Shown here: one piece after another, positions 39,614 to 49,495 of the stretch | Layout: every line of letters begins with the position of its first letter | Numbering within the stretch: the stretch's first letter is position 1 | Assembly (NCBI RefSeq): GCF_029193595.2 | Contig: NZ_CP135052.1 | Span: forward strand, 3,720,001-3,784,000 | Length of the DNA: 64,000 bases | Reading direction: 5' to 3' | Source of the DNA: Providencia hangzhouensis | GTDB lineage: Bacteria; Pseudomonadota; Gammaproteobacteria; Enterobacterales; Enterobacteriaceae | Translations under genes and position numbers: made by a program | Notes under the pieces: model-generated | What the model was told of the DNA's origin: nothing | Seen by the model: the letters and a program-made list of their open reading frames with translations, nothing else | The model's database searches: none

Positions 39614-40744
39614 TCAATGCAATGATTGATAAGAAACTTGTGCTCCTTTAGTCAGCGCACTTTCATTTGAATAAGTACTTTCTATTTCAATCAAGGATTG
39701 GTCCGCCATATTGTATATTTTGTTATACAAAGGAAACTGAGGACGATAACGGATCTCTTTCGTGGCAAAATCCATCATTAAATATTGTTGCGAACCTCTA
39801 ACTATATTCGAAACAATTAAACCTTGATTGCCGACTTCTAAGCTGTTCATGTGGTTATAACCGCTTTCTGCCATCACCTCAAAATTACCATTAGTATGAA
39901 ATTGCATCAAAGAAAATAAGCGACGTGAGGGCTCTTGAGCAACCACAAAAATATCACCATTACGATTTTGTGCTGATTCATTGATCCTGACAGGCAGCCA
40001 TTTACTGCTAATAACCTGTTTTGTTGGGATATCCATAATAACTTCTAATGATCCCATTTGGTTGCCATAGCTATACCACATCACTATTTTATCTCGATAT
40101 GTTGCATAAGAAAAATTTGAATTTCCTTCAATTTCTTCAGGATATAATGACTTGGCTAAATCACGAACATTCATAAAATGTTCCCATGTCATTCCTTTAT
40201 CAGCGCTGATAAAAATATTTTCATTATCCGCAACAACATAGAAAGGAGAGCTTTTAGATAAGTAGATTTTTCCCATAATCAACGTTGAAAATAGCTTGCC
40301 AGTTTTTTTACTCCAAGGTGTAAATTCACTCACTGAAAAATCAGTTAAGTTAATTTTTTGATAGCCATCACTGAACATCATTAAACATTGTTTTCTTTCA
40401 CAGACTGCATTATAAAAACTTTGATCGCTATAAGTAATAAAATGCACGCCATTATTATCTGCAAATAAAATCTGGTTATCATATTCACTTGAAGGCATAT
40501 AAGTATTATAAGACGAGTAATAATAATTAGAGCGGCCACTTTTTTGAGCTATAACTAACATCCCATTTTCTGCTGGAAATGTTGTTGCAAAATCATAACT
40601 ACCAATCGGGAAGCTATTTTCATTGTGGTTTTTCCACTGCCAATCAACCGTACCAGTACGAATAAAAATAATAAAAGTGAAAGCGAGGCTTAATACAAAC
40701 ACCAAAGCCAAAAAGAGAAAACGTTTACTCAGAAATGGGTTCAT
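39614..40744 (-). CDS. Membrane-anchored protein with one Asp-box, unknown function
   Basis: The product has 376 residues and I do not recognise the family. It has a basic N-terminus and one membrane helix (FLFLALVFVLSLAFTFIIFI, about 9-28), with the bulk predicted outside the cytoplasm. The soluble part is beta-rich with many aromatic residues. One motif, SADKGMTWEHF (near residue 195), fits the Asp-box/BNR hairpin SxDxGxTW found in beta-propellers such as sialidases. No catalytic set is seen. It overlaps the upstream gene by 4 nt (ATGA), so the two act as a unit. Confidence 0.75.
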   Translation of the reverse strand: MNPFLSKRFLFLALVFVLSLAFTFIIFIRTGTVDWQWKNHNENSFPIGSYDFATTFPAENGMLVIAQKSGRSNYYYSSYNTYMPSSEYDNQILFADNNGVHFITYSDQSFYNAVCERKQCLMMFSDGYQKINLTDFSVSEFTPWSKKTGKLFSTLIMGKIYLSKSSPFYVVADNENIFISADKGMTWEHFMNVRDLAKSLYPEEIEGNSNFSYATYRDKIVMWYSYGNQMGSLEVIMDIPTKQVISSKWLPVRINESAQNRNGDIFVVAQEPSRRLFSLMQFHTNGNFEVMAESGYNHMNSLEVGNQGLIVSNIVRGSQQYLMMDFATKEIRYRPQFPLYNKIYNMADQSLIEIESTYSNESALTKGAQVSYQSLH

Positions 40745-41994
40745 GAGCGCACCTCCGTCACATAATCCGTTTGGCCATTCTTACGACGTAGATGCTTCAA
40801 AATATATTGCGCTTGATAATACCCATTTCCACGCTGAGATAATTTAAAATATATCGCCACGCACAAAGCAATAAGAAAACTGATACCGAATAAAATCGTT
40901 ACTGCGAAACTGATAAATAGCACACCTGTATCCACAATATTAACCCAGTCCCAATAATCCCAATATCCACCTTTCTCTAGGGTTTCAGAAATTGATAACC
41001 CTCCGGCCATAAAGACAAAGAACATTAAAAGTAAGCAAATGACCCCCCACAGCCCGAAATAAAAACCTCGTTCTTGAGGAGCCCCCTTACCAATCAAGCT
41101 ATAGGCAAGCCCGTCTTGGTGATTGTAAATACCAAAAATGACCTGCTCTTTTGAATGCGCTTGGATATTTTTATGAAAAACTTCAAGCTCATCACCTTGA
41201 GCAATAAATAGATTGTGGTTGTTGAATAAGGGTTCATTTGCTGAAATTAGAACATCCATATGGCTTTTATTAATCTGCAAACCAACATGATTGAGCTTTT
41301 GTTCTGCATCCCCCGTAGCAACTGTTAAGCTGAGGGTTGATGTAATATTAACCTTCCCACGGGTGACGAGTAATGACGCTTTATCACGATAGTTATCTGC
41401 TGATTTACGTAATTTATTGGCTTTATTTTTTAAGCTTTTAATTCCTAAAATTTCAATTTGTTGCTCTTGTTCACTCTTTTGATATTGCCCATCAATAACT
41501 AAATCCAACGCTTTTAAAATTGATTTTCGTTTTGGACTTAAAATATGCTTAGTCTCGGCCAGTGCAAGAGCAAACAAAACTATTCCACCAAAGGCAGCAC
41601 AACCTAAAAGTGAGACTAAGATAATCATTAAGAAGCTATCATCTGCATTAATAAAACAGTAATACACTGCAGGTATCAGGGCCATTAAGGCTAACGAAAT
41701 TAAATACTGTTTTCCTAGTGAGCGATTAAAACTAATGGTTCTATCTGGCTCAAGTCGACCATGCTTTTCATGGTAAACCCACTCAGCCCAATAACTGCCA
41801 TCATTCATCTCTTCTGCACAAATAACCAAGGTATCGCCTTGTTGTAAGCGTTCTAAAAAAATTTCACTATTTGAAAAATCACCTTGATTAAAGAAAAATA
41901 CTTTTTGGGAGGCAATCAATCTTACCATTCCCATTGGGCTGACATTTTGATAGTCACATTGAGTAAGACTGACATGGAAATATTGAACTCGCAT
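40741..41994 (-). CDS. Four-helix membrane protein, unknown function
   Basis: The product has 417 residues and I do not recognise the family. An N-terminal soluble part (1-93) is followed by a TM pair (YLISLALMALIPAVYYCFI and FLMIILVSLLGCAAFGGIVLFALAL). A soluble middle domain (about 147-305) includes a Lys/Gln-rich helix. A second TM pair follows (FYFGLWGVICLLLMFFVFMA and VLFISFAVTILFGISFLIALCVAIYF). It ends with a basic tail. It is translated with the Asp-box protein. It resembles a membrane platform with a periplasmic partner, but that is inference. Confidence 0.75.
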   Translation of the reverse strand: MRVQYFHVSLTQCDYQNVSPMGMVRLIASQKVFFFNQGDFSNSEIFLERLQQGDTLVICAEEMNDGSYWAEWVYHEKHGRLEPDRTISFNRSLGKQYLISLALMALIPAVYYCFINADDSFLMIILVSLLGCAAFGGIVLFALALAETKHILSPKRKSILKALDLVIDGQYQKSEQEQQIEILGIKSLKNKANKLRKSADNYRDKASLLVTRGKVNITSTLSLTVATGDAEQKLNHVGLQINKSHMDVLISANEPLFNNHNLFIAQGDELEVFHKNIQAHSKEQVIFGIYNHQDGLAYSLIGKGAPQERGFYFGLWGVICLLLMFFVFMAGGLSISETLEKGGYWDYWDWVNIVDTGVLFISFAVTILFGISFLIALCVAIYFKLSQRGNGYYQAQYILKHLRRKNGQTDYVTEVRS

Positions 41995-42270
41995 GAATAA
42001 ATGCCTATTTCGCTAAGTAAATTTAACATTATGATAATAAATAAAGGTATATAGCCCTAGTAAAACTTACCTTATAATTAAATAATTCAGATAAGGACGA
42101 GCACCTTAAACAGCTATTTAACTCAGGTTAATCATTAGAAATAGGTATCTCCTACTAGCAAAGCCAGTAATTACTGATAAACTTGCATTCAATACAAAGT
42201 TTGTGAGTGAAATGTGGCAATAAAACAATGTTACCACTCCTTCCTTTAACAATAATTTTGAATAACAGCG

Positions 42271-42984
42271 ATGACATTACAACCTGCATATAAGCAAATT
42301 CAGTCTTACATTTTACGCAGTATTGATTTAGGTATTTTTAAGCCTGAAACACAAATACCGACAGAATTAGAGCTATGTGCTCAATTCAATGTAAGCCGTA
42401 TGACCGTGAATAAAGCCATTTCAGAGTTAAGTCAAAAAGGGATCCTACATCGTATTGCGGGCAAAGGCACATTTGTCGCCACTCAAAAACATGAGCTCCC
42501 CGTAACAAAAGCGTTTGATATTTTTGATGAGATCTCAACAAGTGGTAATAAATATAGCGGCCACCAGCTGCAACTAAAGATTATTCCCGCATCAGCAGAA
42601 ATTGCACTACAGCTCGGGATTAGTGAAGGAAGTGATGTGGGCTATTGTAAAGTACTACATTTTGAAAACGATATTCCTTTAATGTTAGAAGAACGCTATG
42701 TTAACCACGCCATTGTGCCCGACTTTGTTAAGCAAAAATATGGTGACACTGAAACTCCTAGCGGTTATTTGCAACGCCATTTTCCTGTCAGTGAAATGGA
42801 ACATACCATTGAAGCTGCATTAGCCACAAAATCTATTGCTCAATCATTATCAATTAAAGAAAACTCACCTTGCTTACAACTTAGCCGTCGCACTTGGACA
42901 GGTAACACTCTAATTAGCTATGTTAATATGATCACAGCTGGCTCGCGTTACAAATTAAAATTACATTCTCGAATTGAGAATTAA
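42271..42984 (+). CDS. hutC: HutC, GntR-family histidine-utilisation repressor
   Basis: HutC represses hut genes and is released by urocanate. The 237 residues have an N-terminal winged helix (about 5-70; IPTELELCAQFNVSRMTVNKAISELSQKGILHRIAGKGTFVA) and a C-terminal UTRA sensor domain (about 90-230; VGYCKVLHFENDIPLMLEERYVN). It stands on the plus strand at the end of the hut/ETF cluster, convergent with the ETF-quinone oxidoreductase. Candidate operators lie 10 kb away upstream of hutU. The 41995-42270 interval should hold its promoter; no operator-like site was seen there. Confidence 0.92.
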   Translation: MTLQPAYKQIQSYILRSIDLGIFKPETQIPTELELCAQFNVSRMTVNKAISELSQKGILHRIAGKGTFVATQKHELPVTKAFDIFDEISTSGNKYSGHQLQLKIIPASAEIALQLGISEGSDVGYCKVLHFENDIPLMLEERYVNHAIVPDFVKQKYGDTETPSGYLQRHFPVSEMEHTIEAALATKSIAQSLSIKENSPCLQLSRRTWTGNTLISYVNMITAGSRYKLKLHSRIEN

Positions 42985-42992
42985 TGCAAAAA

Positions 42993-43018
42993 TAAAAAAA
43001 TGGGGCAAAATTGCCCCA
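42993..43018 (-). terminator. Terminator at the end of the ETF transcription unit
   Basis: TGGGGCAA and TTGCCCCA form a hairpin (7 bp with a 4-nt loop), followed on the minus strand by TTTTTTTATTTTTG. It lies between the convergent hutC and ETF-quinone oxidoreductase genes. Confidence 0.88.
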
Positions 43019-43072
43019 AAGCGACTGATAAAACAAAAATATCAAGCACAACTACATCACAATAAATTCGTT

Positions 43073-44755
43073 TTACATTCCTTGATAAATAGGCCCTTCC
43101 CCTCCTTGGGGAGCAGTCCAGGTGATATTTTGTAACGGATCTTTAATGTCACAAGCCTTACAATGCAGGCAGTTTTGCGCATTAATTTGCAGTTTTTCCT
43201 CGCTTTTATTCCCTACAATTTCATAAACTCCCGCGGGGCAATAACGCGTCTCGGGCGCAGCATATTTCATTAAATTAACTTGGATAGGGACATTAATATC
43301 AGCCAGTTTTAAATGGCAGGGTTGTTCTTCTTCATGGTTAGTATTCGATAAAAATACGGAAGAAGACTTATCAAACGTTAATTTACCATCGGGTTTTGGG
43401 TAATCTATCGGTGTAAAACCCTTGGCTTCCTTTATTCCTTCATGATCCGATTGTTTTAATTTCAACGTCCACGGGGTACGCCCCTTAAATAACAGTTGTT
43501 CTGCACCAAATAGCATTGAACCAACCACTAGCCCTTTTTTCATATAGGGCTTAAAATTGCGTGTTTGATAAAGCTCTTGATATAACCAGCTCTCTTCAAA
43601 TAGCTGGCGAAATTGCTTTTTAAACTGTAAATAATCAACCATTCCATTCTGGTTAGCACTGAACCAAGCTTCTGCTGCTAATAACCCACTTTTCACCGCA
43701 CAATGGGTGCCTTTAATTCGGGCTGCATTAAGAAAACCTGCATCATCACCAATTAACACACCTCCGGGAAAGCTTAGTTCAGGTAACGCGGCTAACCCAC
43801 CCGCCACCATCGTTCTAGCACCATAGCTGATCCGTTCTCCACCCGATAAGAAATCACTAAAAGCAGGATGGGTTTTTAAGCGTTGAAACTCATCAAACGG
43901 TGATAAATACGGATTTTCATAATTTAACCCGACCACCAAACCCACTGCGACTAAGTTATCCCCATAATGGTAAGCAAAGCCACCACCATAGGTGTGGTTA
44001 TCTAGCGGCCAGCCAACGGAATGGACAACTAACCCTGCTTGATGTTGCTCTTTTGGAATTTGCCAAATTTCCTTGATCCCCAAACCATAGGTTTGTTTAC
44101 CGCTCTCTGTGGCTAAATTAAAATGATTTATCAATTGCTTACCTAGCTGACCACGGCATCCTTCCGCAAAAAAGGTCATTTTTGCCAGTAAATTCATACC
44201 CGGTTGGTACATCTGTGTTGGGTTGCCTAATTTATCAAGCCCCATATCTCCAGTTGTGACGCCTATCACTTGGTTTTTATCATCAAATAACACCTCCGTG
44301 GCAGCAAAACCGGCAAAGACATCAACACCTAATTCTTCTGCCTCCGCGGCTAGTGCAGCACTTATCTCCCCTAAGCTACCAATGAAATTATCATTGTTTT
44401 TCAAACAGTTTGGCAATAAAGAGAGGGGTAAATGACTCGCTTTGTTTTCTTTTAGCCATAAAAAACGGTCATGACTTACAGGTGTTAAAGAAGCCGAAAC
44501 CTTTTGCTGCCAATCTGGTAGCAATTCATCGAGAGCACGTGGGTCTATCACTGCACCAGATAAAATATGAGCTCCTATCTGTGCACCTTTATCAATTAAA
44601 CAAACCGAAATTTCTGTTCCTTTCTTTGCCGCTAGCTGCTTTAAACGTATTGCTGCAGATAACCCCGCGGGCCCACCACCGACAATCAGGACATCGAACT
44701 CCATCGATTCCCGCTCGGGAGCCTCGTTTATTTTCTCAATATTGTCGATAGCCAT
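43073..44755 (-). CDS. Electron-transfer flavoprotein:ubiquinone oxidoreductase
   Basis: ETF-QO passes electrons from reduced ETF to the quinone pool. The ATG at 44755 (560 residues) is preferred because GGAGGGG lies six bases upstream; ATG at 44767 adds four residues. An FAD-binding VLIVGGGPAGLSAAIRLKQL lies near the N-terminus. The C-terminal 4Fe-4S domain has YCPAGVYE and NCLHCKACDIKDP. The full length separates it from the shorter FixC of carnitine systems, where FixX is a separate ferredoxin. That points to oxidation rather than reductive bifurcation. It overlaps or abuts etfA. Confidence 0.93.
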   Translation of the reverse strand: MAIDNIEKINEAPERESMEFDVLIVGGGPAGLSAAIRLKQLAAKKGTEISVCLIDKGAQIGAHILSGAVIDPRALDELLPDWQQKVSASLTPVSHDRFLWLKENKASHLPLSLLPNCLKNNDNFIGSLGEISAALAAEAEELGVDVFAGFAATEVLFDDKNQVIGVTTGDMGLDKLGNPTQMYQPGMNLLAKMTFFAEGCRGQLGKQLINHFNLATESGKQTYGLGIKEIWQIPKEQHQAGLVVHSVGWPLDNHTYGGGFAYHYGDNLVAVGLVVGLNYENPYLSPFDEFQRLKTHPAFSDFLSGGERISYGARTMVAGGLAALPELSFPGGVLIGDDAGFLNAARIKGTHCAVKSGLLAAEAWFSANQNGMVDYLQFKKQFRQLFEESWLYQELYQTRNFKPYMKKGLVVGSMLFGAEQLLFKGRTPWTLKLKQSDHEGIKEAKGFTPIDYPKPDGKLTFDKSSSVFLSNTNHEEEQPCHLKLADINVPIQVNLMKYAAPETRYCPAGVYEIVGNKSEEKLQINAQNCLHCKACDIKDPLQNITWTAPQGGEGPIYQGM

Positions 44756-44766
44756 GAGCCCCTCCA

Positions 44767-45717
44767 TTACGCCAATGCTTTGTCAAATTCAGGTAAGATC
44801 TCAAACAGATCGCCAACAATGCCATAATCCGCAACTTGGAAAATCGGTGCCTCAGGATCACTATTGATAGCAACGATCACTTTGCTTTCTTTCATTCCTG
44901 CAACATGCTGAATTGCCCCCGAAATTCCTACAGCTATGTACAAATCAGGTGCGACAATTTTCCCTGTTTGTCCTACTTGGTAGTCATTTGGCACAAAACC
45001 AGCGTCTACCGCAGCACGTGAAGCCCCAACCGCAGCTCCTAGCTTGTCAGCTATCGTTTCCAATAACGCAAAATTTTCACCTGAGCTCAAGCCTCTCCCG
45101 CCTGAAATAACCACTTTTGCAGAGCTCAATTCCGCACGGCTAACTTGAGTTAAAGATTGGCTTTTTAATTGACTACGCAGCAGTATATCGGCAAGGGAAA
45201 CTTTCTCTATTTCAGCACTATTTTGCGTTTCATATCCCCCTGAAAATGCCGAACTACGCACCGTAATGACCACTTTCTGGCCATTGTTTTGTACCGTTGC
45301 TAACGCATTCCCTGCATAAATAGGTCTAATAAAAGTTTGTGAATCAATAACTTGAGTAATATCTGAAACTTGTGCGATCCCTAACTTTGCAGCAACCCGT
45401 GGGGCAATATTTTTACCAAATGTCGTCGCTGGAAACAGTAAATGAGTATATTCTCCTGCAATATTCACCACCGCATGAGCCATCGGTTCTGCAAGTTGGT
45501 TTTTAAGGTTATCTGATTGTATTTCTAGGACTTTACTCACGCCTTTTATACTCGCAGCTAGCTGAGCGACCAATTCTGTCTCACCTCCTGCAACTAATAA
45601 GTGCAAATGGCCACCTGCGGTGAGAAGTTGTTCTGCAGCGTTAATACTATGATAAGTAGAGGTTTTTATTGTTTGATTATCATGCTCGACAACCACTAAT
45701 ACAGATATTTGGCTCAT
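44767..45717 (-). CDS. etfA: Electron-transfer flavoprotein alpha subunit
   Basis: EtfA binds FAD and, with EtfB, collects electrons from acyl-CoA dehydrogenases. The 316 residues fit group I ETF. The C-terminal FAD domain carries SGGRGLSSGENFALLETIADKLGAAVGASRAAVDAGFVP and VGQTGKIVAPDLYIAVGISGAIQHVAGM. It lies 15 nt after etfB and joins the ETF-QO start, so the three are one unit. Confidence 0.95.
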   Translation of the reverse strand: MSQISVLVVVEHDNQTIKTSTYHSINAAEQLLTAGGHLHLLVAGGETELVAQLAASIKGVSKVLEIQSDNLKNQLAEPMAHAVVNIAGEYTHLLFPATTFGKNIAPRVAAKLGIAQVSDITQVIDSQTFIRPIYAGNALATVQNNGQKVVITVRSSAFSGGYETQNSAEIEKVSLADILLRSQLKSQSLTQVSRAELSSAKVVISGGRGLSSGENFALLETIADKLGAAVGASRAAVDAGFVPNDYQVGQTGKIVAPDLYIAVGISGAIQHVAGMKESKVIVAINSDPEAPIFQVADYGIVGDLFEILPEFDKALA

Positions 45718-45732
45718 AGGTATTTTCCTCGA

Positions 45733-46488
45733 TTAAATCACTTCTTTCGCTTGTAATGCACTGACTAGCTCTGTCGCACTGCTTAGCAATGTACATTGCC
45801 CCGCTCGTTTTTTGGGTTCTGAGACACTAAGTGTTTTAATTTGCCCTAATGGGGTAAAATCCATATCAGTAATATCGATAATATCTAACGTTTTTTTCTT
45901 CGCTTTCATGATATTAGGTAAAGTTGCATAACGAGGTTCATTGAGCCGTAAGTCTGTTGTGATGACCGCTGGCAATGGCATTTCTAACGTTTCTAAACCA
46001 CCGTCAATTTCCCTCGTAACTTGCAGTGATTGCCCTTCAAGCTTAACTTGAGAAGCAAATGTCGCTTGCGGGTAATCCAATAATGCGCTGAGCATTTGGC
46101 CTATTTGATTGCAATCATCATCAATAGCTTGTTTGCCTAATAAAATAAGATCTGGCTGTTCCCTTTCTACGATTTGTTGAAGTAAACGCGCTATATCCAG
46201 TGGCTCTAGTGTTAACTCCCCAGATCTTTGTACTAAAATCCCACGATCAGCGCCAATCGCCATCGCACTACGTAATGTTTCTTGATAACCAATGTCACCG
46301 ATGGAAACCGCAATCACTTCTGTTGCTTTTCCCGCCTCTTTTAAACGCACAGCTTCTTCGACGGCAATTTCATCAAATGGGTTAATTGCCATTTTGACAT
46401 TCGCCAATTCAACCCCTGAACCATCGGCTTTTACTCTTATTTTGACGTTATGGTCTATCACTCGCTTCACTGCGACTAAAATTTTCAT
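45733..46488 (-). CDS. etfB: Electron-transfer flavoprotein beta subunit
   Basis: EtfB is the AMP-binding beta subunit of ETF. The 251 residues begin [27 protein letters not shown], typical of group I (oxidative) ETF rather than Fix[21 protein letters not shown] and [17 protein letters not shown] are conserved. It heads the etfBA/ETF-QO unit, with a 152-nt gap to the permease gene that could hold its own promoter. Confidence 0.95.
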   Translation of the reverse strand: MKILVAVKRVIDHNVKIRVKADGSGVELANVKMAINPFDEIAVEEAVRLKEAGKATEVIAVSIGDIGYQETLRSAMAIGADRGILVQRSGELTLEPLDIARLLQQIVEREQPDLILLGKQAIDDDCNQIGQMLSALLDYPQATFASQVKLEGQSLQVTREIDGGLETLEMPLPAVITTDLRLNEPRYATLPNIMKAKKKTLDIIDITDMDFTPLGQIKTLSVSEPKKRAGQCTLLSSATELVSALQAKEVI

Positions 46489-46640
46489 AGCAACTCCTAT
46501 CCCAATTCTTCAACGATTGGTGGGTATGGTAATGTTCTAAAACCGTTTTTTAGGTTGAGAGAAACCGTAACAGTGATAGTTACACTGCTACTGGCTATCT
46601 CAATTTTTACGCTTTTTAATGCTAGTTTTTTATGAAATGG

Positions 46641-48080
46641 TTATTTTGTTGTCGGTAATATCAACCGATCTGCGACTGACATAGGCCATTTTTTAATCGC
46701 AACATAGTAAAGAATACTTGTTGCTACTAAGCCAACAATCCATGAAATATCGACACCACCGAGTTTTTCGACTAAAGGCCCGGTATAAAAACCTGTTGAT
46801 ATAAATGGTAATTGTATTAATACACCGGCAATGTAAGTGAATATCCCGACTTTATTCCAACGCCCATAGCGGCCATTTGGGTTTGCAAGTTCGGGAACGT
46901 CGTAGCGACCTTTAGTGACCCAATAGTAGTCAACTAAGTTAATTGCACTCCAAGGGGTAAAGAATGCAAGTAAAAACAATAAGAAAGCAGAGAAGAGTTT
47001 TAAAAATGAGTGCTGGCCCGCTAACCCAAGTAGTGTTGAAAAACTGACCATTAGAATAATAAAGAACAACCTTTGGCCACGAGAAATTTGGCTTTTCCCA
47101 CGGAAACCACACCAAATCGCAGCCATAGACATAAAGCTACCATAGGCATTCAATGCAGTTATTGTCACTTTCCCATAGAAAATACTGATATACAGCAACG
47201 CCGCGATTAAACCTGTACTGCCTAAGCCCACAATATACGAGACTTCATTACCGGCAAACTTATTACCAGCAAGCGCTGCGGCAAAAACCCCTAAAATCAT
47301 TGAGGCTTGCGTACCAATTACTGTGCCTGAACCCACAGCCAAGAAGGCTTTAATTGTCGGGGTTTTAGTCGGTAAATAACGAGAATAGTCAGCAACATAA
47401 GGCCCAAATGCAATTTGCCAAGAAGCAGACAGTGACATCGCTAATAAAAAGTTCGTCCAGCTAAAATGGCGATTTTCCAGTAATACCGAAACATCATTCA
47501 TATAAAACAGACGGAAAAATAGATAAAAGAACGTAATCACGCCGATAACGCTCGCTACTTTCCCTAAAATATGGATGATGCGATAACCACAAATTGTAAT
47601 GCCGATAATCACCACACCAAAAATAATAATTCCAACCCAATCAGTCACATGTAACAACTGACCAACCGCTTGCCCTGCCAGCACGGTACCACTAGCAGAA
47701 AACCCGACATACATCATGCAAACTAATAAAATAGGGATGACGGCACCGTATACGCCAAACTGTACACGACTCGAGATCATTTGTGGTAACCCCAATTTCG
47801 GCCCTTGCACCGCATGCAAGGCCATCACCGCGCCACCTAATAATTGGCCAATAAACAAGCCAATTAATGACCAGAATACATCTCCGCCAAGCACGACTGC
47901 CAAGGCCCCCGTTACAATTGCCGTTATTTGCAAATTAGAACCGAACCAAAGTGTGAATTGGCTCGATAAAGTGCCATGGCGCTCGGACTCTGGAATGTAA
48001 TCGATGGAACGCGCTTCGATTAAGGGTACATTCTCCTGCCGGTTTTTTTGCCCTGTAGCGATGTCGTTTGAAACTGTCAT
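46641..48080 (-). CDS. NCS1-family permease (CodB/PA5099-like), possible urocanate or imidazole propionate transporter
   Basis: The 479 residues have about twelve membrane segments and belong to the cytosine/purine/allantoin (NCS1) permease family. SLSASWQIAFGPYVADYSRYLP is the family's substrate/cation region. GAGGAG lies seven bases before the ATG. In Pseudomonas hut loci an NCS1 permease serves as the urocanate transporter, so in this context the substrate is likely urocanate or a related imidazole acid. The exact substrate is inference. Confidence 0.87.
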   Translation of the reverse strand: MTVSNDIATGQKNRQENVPLIEARSIDYIPESERHGTLSSQFTLWFGSNLQITAIVTGALAVVLGGDVFWSLIGLFIGQLLGGAVMALHAVQGPKLGLPQMISSRVQFGVYGAVIPILLVCMMYVGFSASGTVLAGQAVGQLLHVTDWVGIIIFGVVIIGITICGYRIIHILGKVASVIGVITFFYLFFRLFYMNDVSVLLENRHFSWTNFLLAMSLSASWQIAFGPYVADYSRYLPTKTPTIKAFLAVGSGTVIGTQASMILGVFAAALAGNKFAGNEVSYIVGLGSTGLIAALLYISIFYGKVTITALNAYGSFMSMAAIWCGFRGKSQISRGQRLFFIILMVSFSTLLGLAGQHSFLKLFSAFLLFLLAFFTPWSAINLVDYYWVTKGRYDVPELANPNGRYGRWNKVGIFTYIAGVLIQLPFISTGFYTGPLVEKLGGVDISWIVGLVATSILYYVAIKKWPMSVADRLILPTTK

Positions 48081-48355
48081 GGTAACTCCTCTTTAAGCAA
48101 GGCTGGCTTAAAGAATGAACCAATTAATCGTAATGGAACCGCAATAACTACAATTGTAAGGTACAGTTATTAAGCATTACGCTGGGTGATGTTTTATCTG
48201 TTATTCACCCTGAATAACTAATTGAAATACATTCTTAAACCTGATTGTTGTTGTGTTTTTAATTCCATGATCCTGTTGTCAGGTAGTGCTTCCTATGGTG
48301 CTCCATAAACCAGTAAACGCCTGTCCCGCTTACTCGGCTCAATACTTAAAATAAC

Positions 48356-49495
48356 TTAGTGGGCGTCTAAAACGGCACGTGAAATAATAATTTTTTGTAT
48401 TTCTGATGTCCCTTCAAAAATCCGTAAAATCCGTGCGTCACGCACATAACGTTCAAGAGGGAGGTCACGAATATAGCCGTAGCCGCCATGAAGCTGTAAA
48501 GCCGCATCCGTTACAAAACCCGCACACTCAGCAGCAAACAATTTCGCCGTCGCGGATTGCAAACTAAAACGCTCCCCTGAATCACGTAATTCCGCAGCTT
48601 GCCAGGTCAACATACGAGCCGCCTCCAATTGCGTGTGCATATCCGCAATACGCCATTGAGTTCCTTGGTATGCAGCTAAGGGTTTTTTACCAATTTGGCG
48701 TTCTTTTACCCAGCCTAAAGCACTTTCCATCGCGGCTCGAGCAATACCTAGTGACGTTGCAGCCACTTCAACACGCCCTTTATCTAAAACTTCCATGGCG
48801 GTGTGGAACCCTTTATTTTCCTCTCCCAGTAATGCAGATTCAGGTAGCCAACAATTCAATGCTAATTCATAAATGGTGCTACCCCGTAACCCCATCGTTT
48901 TTTCAGGTTGAGAAAATGCCACACCTTCAGTGCCTTTAGGGATCATAAATGCACTGATGCCACGGGCTCCCGCTTCAACATCGGTTTTAGCATATAACAC
49001 AATAAAATCAGCCTCTTTGGCGTTTGTGATATAGTGTTTATTTCCTCGAATACGCCATCCGCCATTTTCACGTACAGCCACAGTACGCATATCCGCAGGG
49101 TTAGAGCCCGCAGCCGGCTCAGTTAAGCCGAATGCACCTAATAATTCCCCAGCAGCGGCTTTTGGTAACCAATGATTTTTTTGCTCTTCTGTCCCACCAA
49201 TTAAAATTGAATCTGTCGCCAAAAAATGTGCCGTTAGAGCCGATGACGTCGATGCACAAGCTGCTGCGACAGCTTCCACGACCTGGCTCATCGCCACACT
49301 ACCAATACCAAAACCACCATACTGTTCAGGTAAATTAATTCCCCAACAGCCCATTTCCCCTAGCGCTTGTAAACTTTCAGCACAAAAGGTTTCGGTTTCA
49401 TCGTATCTTTGTGCATTCGGCTGTAAAATGTCATGGCAAACTTTTTCTACCGCATCTACAACCGCTTGTTCCGTTTCATTAATATCAAAACTCAT
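48356..49495 (-). CDS. Acyl-CoA dehydrogenase
   Basis: This FAD enzyme introduces an alpha-beta double bond into an acyl-CoA and gives its electrons to ETF. The 379 residues contain LTEPAAGSNPADMRT (FAD site), YITNAKEADFIVLYA and the catalytic glutamate in FEGTSEIQKIIISRAVL near residue 367. It follows the CoA-transferase with a 4-nt overlap. The neighbouring ETF and ETF-QO genes supply its electron acceptors. The gene context suggests an imidazole-propionyl-CoA substrate; short-chain or branched-acyl-CoA are alternatives. Confidence 0.92.
   Translation of the reverse strand: MSFDINETEQAVVDAVEKVCHDILQPNAQRYDETETFCAESLQALGEMGCWGINLPEQYGGFGIGSVAMSQVVEAVAAACASTSSALTAHFLATDSILIGGTEEQKNHWLPKAAAGELLGAFGLTEPAAGSNPADMRTVAVRENGGWRIRGNKHYITNAKEADFIVLYAKTDVEAGARGISAFMIPKGTEGVAFSQPEKTMGLRGSTIYELALNCWLPESALLGEENKGFHTAMEVLDKGRVEVAATSLGIARAAMESALGWVKERQIGKKPLAAYQGTQWRIADMHTQLEAARMLTWQAAELRDSGERFSLQSATAKLFAAECAGFVTDAALQLHGGYGYIRDLPLERYVRDARILRIFEGTSEIQKIIISRAVLDAH

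Noticed and set aside
44410..44751. 113-residue plus-strand open frame
   Set aside because: It lies wholly antisense to the FAD-binding part of the ETF-quinone oxidoreductase gene.
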